From assembly GCF_009812035.1 (NCBI RefSeq), contig NZ_VZIZ01000026.1, positions 1-63,926 of the forward strand: a DNA stretch of 63,926 nucleotides, written 5' to 3'. Source of the stretch: Psychrobacter nivimaris. Lineage in GTDB: Bacteria; Pseudomonadota; Gammaproteobacteria; Pseudomonadales; Moraxellaceae. The notes under the pieces are model-generated. The model worked only from the letters and a program-made list of their open reading frames with translations, was not told where the DNA came from and did no database searches. Position numbers and translations under genes: made by a program. Shown in pieces: positions 61,908-63,926 of this stretch. Position 1 is the stretch's first letter; every line of letters begins with the position of its first letter.

Positions 61908-63804
61908 AAGATACACCTGCTAAATTTAGCCCTTGCAGCATAATATTTAACATTTCAGTTTCATGCTGAGCAATTATTTTTTTATCCCACGCATCTGGTT
62001 TACCTTGTATGCAATCAATCATTTTCAGTAGCTTTAAGCTATCGATTTGCCCACTTTGCATATTTCCATTTTGTGAGAAATACTTTACCTTAACATCAGG
62101 CATATCATTACTCACACGTGAATTAAGGCTATGGCTAATCAAACATAAATTACCAAAAGAGTGCAACAGTGAATCTTTTGCGTCTTTATCTTCCAAAAAT
62201 ATACTGTCGTTTCGCTTATTTTGTGGATAAAAGTGTTCTACAGAGCTTCTAGCGGTAAAGGTAAACTTAGGATAGTTACCGTTTAACCAAAGCAGATAAT
62301 CTAAATAATTAAATACAAAAATGTTGCGGATATTGCCATACCTGAGATACTGCTTAATTTGTATACGTAGATTATCAGTACTCAAGTTGTCATGGGTATG
62401 TTCAGTCAATAGCTTATTGAAGTCTGAGGTTTGATAAATGATTTTATGATAATCATCAGGTTCATCAGTCAAATAACGCTTTAACATAAAGGCGCGAGCT
62501 ATCTCTTCTAAATGGTCAAGATACGCTACGCTATTAAGCCCCATTTCATCATGTTTATAATGCTTACAAGCATAATATAAAACGGCATTAAGCCAGTGCT
62601 TATAGTTCGTAGTAGGAGTTGAGACATGAAAAGCACTTTGCAACATCACTAGTTTGTCAGTGTCAGTCTCAAAGCTATTTTTGTAGTAGCTGTTTTTTTT
62701 ATCTTCATTCTTGATTAGCTTATTAAGCGTCCATTGTCCTTTACTGTCTTGAGTGTTGCGCTTTATTATAAAGTGATCAAAGATAAATTTGCTTTTAAGT
62801 AATGAGTATATAAAGGTCTTTACTTGAGACAAAGGCGTTATCTGATTGTTAGTTTCTATACTTTGCTCAGTATTTGAAGTGTGAGCATTTTCTAAGTTGG
62901 ATGGTTTTAAGATAAAGGTTTCAAACTGGGTTAGCAGCTGTTTGTCATCAAGTGCGATGTCTTTTTTATATGAGGACTGCACGTTAACCATGATTCTCAA
63001 AGCATGTAAAAGAAAGCTTGAGAAATTCACTAAGCTATAGTAAGTCTCACTATTACCGTCATCTTCTTCTTTATCCGCGGTATTGCTAGGGTTAGGTGGA
63101 CTGGCAAAACCATTTTCAAGGATGTGGAAAAGAGAAGGAAGTGGCTTCAATTTATTGTTTTGAGCATCATTGTTACAGTCAGAATACTGTTCATTATCTG
63201 GCTGGGAATTGTTAGGATTATCAGAGTCTTTATATATCCTAAGCAGTTCATCAAAATCTTTAGGCCGCAAAAGAGTTAAATTCTCTGAAAACAACTTAAA
63301 GCGTAAAGTAGTATTGAAGCCATACTGTACGTATTTATTCATATTGGCACAGGCTTCCCAAACATCATGAATCAAAGCTTTAACTGGTTGTTTGTCCGCA
63401 AGCGCTATCTCACTTTCGTTTGCCTTTTCAATGACTGACAACAAACGTGCTTTAATAATTTCATGCTTCTCTAATTGCTCACCTCGGTTATTCATAACTT
63501 CGAAATAATGATTTAAATCCGTTTCGTCAGGCACAGGTACACGAGCAATCTGTACATATTGAAATAGATAATCACAAAACTCTTGAAGGGTTGTAGTGGG
63601 TTGTTGGTTATCATTATTAGGGGAAATAAATTTACTTTCCATTACTTCTCTAATAGACGTATAGCCGTTGATAATAGCGGGATTTAGCTTAGCTTCATGA
63701 AGGTGCTCATAGGTTTCTAGATTGTCATTCAGTAGTAACTCTAACGTCTGAGTAGATTTCGGACGGCTTTCAAACTCAATGTTTTGTTCTGTATACCATG
63801 ACAT
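61900..63804 (-). pseudogene. DUF262/DUF1524 (GmrSD-like) protein, 5' end damaged
   Basis: The DUF262 end motif FEVMNNRGEQLEKHEIIKARL and the C-terminal DUF1524 HNH-type motif SVEHFYPQNKRN (with GNLCLISHSLNSRVSN) are present. Such proteins are nucleases of modified-DNA-restriction or anti-phage systems. The ORF starts after the expected DGQQR motif; the same frame can be read upstream as YTLSLLIIYLKNYF to about 63880, where a stop replaces the DGQQRLTTL region. A different frame upstream carries NSFVVQ. So the gene seems to be frameshifted and to have lost DGQQR. A central low-complexity acidic part is also present. Confidence 0.75.
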
Positions 63805-63926
63805 ATCATAGTCGCTATCTATAGTTGTAAAGTAATTCTTTAGATATATGATTAATAAGCTCAGAGTATAGTCACTGCACTACAAAAGAGTTATGTTTTG
63901 GATGAATATCATAAAACAATTTAGAT
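63805..63926 (-). pseudogene. 5' part of the DUF262 gene, frameshifted, cut by window edge
   Basis: Leftward reading from the window end gives HPKHNSFVVQ, then a stop, while TLSLLIIYLKNYFTT continues in a second frame. Together they resemble the IVDGQQRLTTLSLL region with roughly ten bases lost. The gene's true start lies outside the window. Confidence 0.55.

Noticed and set aside
1..63926. tRNA, rRNA or CRISPR arrays
   Set aside because: No cloverleaf-like or regularly spaced repeat sequence was noticed by eye on either strand.

Overview
The window looks like chromosomal DNA of a Moraxellaceae bacterium, most likely Psychrobacter or a close relative. The reasons are moderately AT-rich gamma-proteobacterial coding sequence, a pqqABCDE operon followed by an M19 dipeptidase, an LldP/Dld/malic enzyme block, many LysR, MocR and HxlR regulators, and several IS3-family insertion sequences. 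No rRNA, tRNA or CRISPR array was recognised. The genus is inferred from gene content and protein character only.

Layout. 1-60: the end of an IS3-family element that has cut off the 3' end of copB. 23-6973: a copper-resistance locus with a leftward operon (Met/His-rich peptide, cytochrome c, DUF411 lipoprotein, copA, truncated copB) and a divergent two-component system; two CusR-box-like sites lie in or near the control regions. 7182-18038: M14 carboxypeptidase, EamA exporter, MocR regulator with a divergent MFS exporter, an orphan HicB, SDR/MDR/monooxygenase genes with a 170-bp MITE, and an HxlR-controlled SDR plus HCCA-isomerase pair. 18210-25276: nitrilase-type hydrolase, LysR, DMT exporter, then a broken DMSP lyase gene (dddP) and a broken nitroreductase joined by one IS3-family element that itself carries three copies of a palindromic repeat, one of them in frame inside its transposase. 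25437-31952: 2OG oxygenase/LysR pair and the PQQ operon. 32316-41336: two small paralogous unknown proteins, a 3-hydroxyacyl-CoA dehydrogenase, and a lactate-use block (LysR, lldP, dld, maeA).

41592-48070 is accessory: hipBA with its operator, a BCCT transporter, an aldo/keto reductase cut off at a dispersed repeat, an IS407-group element with an internal transposase deletion, and unrecognised debris. 48372-54996 is a compact redox operon (cytochrome b561, response regulator, sensor kinase, PepSY protein, small membrane protein, ApbE, ferric-reductase-like membrane protein) followed by a VIT-type metal transporter. 55028-59657 is a four-gene leftward cluster (thermostable-hemolysin-family protein, AMP-ligase, TauD-type oxygenase, SDR) that looks like an undescribed small-molecule or lipid pathway. 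59779-63926 is a restriction-system graveyard: YgjP-type peptidase and hsdR remnants, an intact IS51-group element, and a DUF262/DUF1524 protein whose DGQQR region appears destroyed.

The strongest leads are the thermostable-hemolysin cluster, the redox operon with acidic sensor and PepSY proteins, the in-frame palindromic insertion in the transposase, and the IS-scarred dddP. Repeated IS ends and single dispersed-repeat copies show that this chromosome segment has been remodelled many times.
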